In this document: positions 7,061-7,527 of the stretch, piece after piece
How the letters are laid out: each line of letters begins with the position of its first letter
How positions within the stretch are numbered: the first letter of the stretch is position 1
Assembly: GCA_021793055.1 (NCBI GenBank)
Contig: JAJYTL010000158.1
Location: 1-7,527, forward strand
Origin: Pseudomonadota bacterium
GTDB lineage: Bacteria; Pseudomonadota; Alphaproteobacteria; Ferrovibrionales; Ferrovibrionaceae
DNA length: 7,527 nucleotides
Direction of reading: 5' to 3'
Program-made: the position numbers and the translations under genes
The notes under the pieces: generated by a model
Database searches by the model: none
The model's input: the letters and a program-made list of their open reading frames with translations, nothing else
Told to the model about the DNA's origin: nothing

Positions 7061-7527
7061 ATGACAACGCGCGATGTCATCCCGGCGGCGTTCCGCCTGG
7101 CGATCGATCCGGGCGCGGCAGCGCCGATCTATCGTCAGATCTACGAGCGCGTCCGGGCGGCGATTCTGGCCGGCCATCTGCCGCCCGGCGCCCACCTGCC
7201 GTCCTGGGCCGGGCTCGCGGGCGAGATCGGGGTCGCGCGCGGCACGGTCAAGGCGGCCTACGACTGGCTCGCGGGCGAGGGCTATATCGTCAGCCGCGGC
7301 CAAGCCGGCACCGCGGTGAACCCGGAGCTCGCCCGGGCGCTTGGGCCGCAGGCGCGGCGGCGCTTGAAAGCCGGCGCGGGCGACATCGTGCGAGCGCGGG
7401 ATGGCGCGGCCGCGACGGCATCGGGCGATGCAGTCCGGTCTTCCCCCTTCGGCCCGCGCCCAGTGCCGTTCCAGGCCGGCGTGCCGGCGCTCGATGCCTT
7501 TCCGCGCGCGCTCTGGTCGCGGCTGAT
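7061..7527 (+). CDS. MocR-type transcriptional regulator (GntR helix-turn-helix plus aminotransferase-like domain), C-terminal part outside window
   Basis: N-terminal 155 residues of a MocR-subfamily GntR regulator; complete members are usually about 450-500 residues. They join a winged-helix DNA-binding domain to a PLP-binding fold-type I aminotransferase-like domain that senses PLP or an amino compound. Visible here are the winged helix (about 22-87) with P-I-Y-R-Q-I (22-27), L-P-P-G-A-H-L-P-S (40-48), the recognition segment G57-V-A-R60-G-T-V-K64, L-A-G-E-G-Y (70-75) and the wing R-G-Q-A-G-T (79-84). A variable linker follows (about 88-134). The start of the aminotransferase-like domain reads P-F-Q-A-G-V-P-A-L-D-A-F-P (136-148) then L-W-S-R-L (151-155). 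Position 50, normally Arg in the L-P-S-x-R motif, is Ala. The ATG at 7061 is the only credible start: a TAA lies in frame at 7028-7030 and no usable start codon intervenes. There is no visible ribosome site. It is divergent from the AhpD-like gene, the likely target. Confidence 0.93.
   Translation, partial: MTTRDVIPAAFRLAIDPGAAAPIYRQIYERVRAAILAGHLPPGAHLPSWAGLAGEIGVARGTVKAAYDWLAGEGYIVSRGQAGTAVNPELARALGPQARRRLKAGAGDIVRARDGAAATASGDAVRSSPFGPRPVPFQAGVPALDAFPRALWSRL

Noticed and set aside
7056..7061. ATACCA, the hexamer I recall for the direct repeats bound by Bacillus subtilis GabR, a MocR protein
   Set aside because: Only one copy is visible, it overlaps the start codon, and no second copy lies at the expected distance. 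A single hexamer is likely to be chance.
1..7527. Search for a novel defence, mobile, CRISPR or RNA-based system
   Set aside because: All five genes belong to well-known families in a plausible chromosomal context. I saw no array of repeats, integrase, transposase, toxin-antitoxin pair, attachment site or tRNA, and no sizeable gap without a gene.

Overview
This is a high-GC bacterial window, by eye about 65% G+C, with dense coding and short intergenic gaps. It holds five protein-coding genes, two of them cut by the window edges. I see no rRNA, tRNA, CRISPR array, insertion sequence or phage gene, and no gene-free stretch over about 125 bases. The gene set (glnE followed directly by a Bcp-type peroxiredoxin, with a divergent DUF3971/AsmA-like YhdP-family gene) and the codon use suggest an alphaproteobacterium, perhaps Rhodospirillales or a relative. 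This assignment is inference from gene order and protein style, not from a marker gene.

Layout from left to right. On the minus strand, 1-237 is the N-terminal half of a Bcp/PrxQ peroxiredoxin. It lies 27 bases downstream of glnE (265-3225, minus), the two-domain enzyme that adenylylates and deadenylylates glutamine synthetase, and the two are probably one transcript. A 71-base divergent gap separates glnE from a large membrane-anchored AsmA-like/YhdP-family protein (3297-6446, plus). That gene ends at a probable hairpin terminator that also separates it from a convergent AhpD-like carboxymuconolactone decarboxylase family gene (6481-6939, minus). A 121-base divergent region follows, carrying an AT-rich candidate operator/promoter zone and a GC-rich bulged hairpin. 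Beyond it starts a MocR-type regulator (7061 to the right edge, plus), with a GntR winged helix and the beginning of an aminotransferase-like domain.

How they fit together. glnE sets glutamine synthetase activity according to nitrogen status. The peroxiredoxin removes hydroperoxides. The YhdP-like protein is expected to act in the envelope, where its E. coli relatives help move phospholipid to the outer membrane. The AhpD-like gene and the MocR gene form a classic divergent regulator/target pair. The region looks mostly like ordinary chromosome, and I find no convincing new system. The points most worth a second look are the AhpD/MocR control region, the MocR start without a visible ribosome binding site, the loss of a usually conserved arginine in the MocR DNA-binding domain, and the missing resolving cysteine in the peroxiredoxin.
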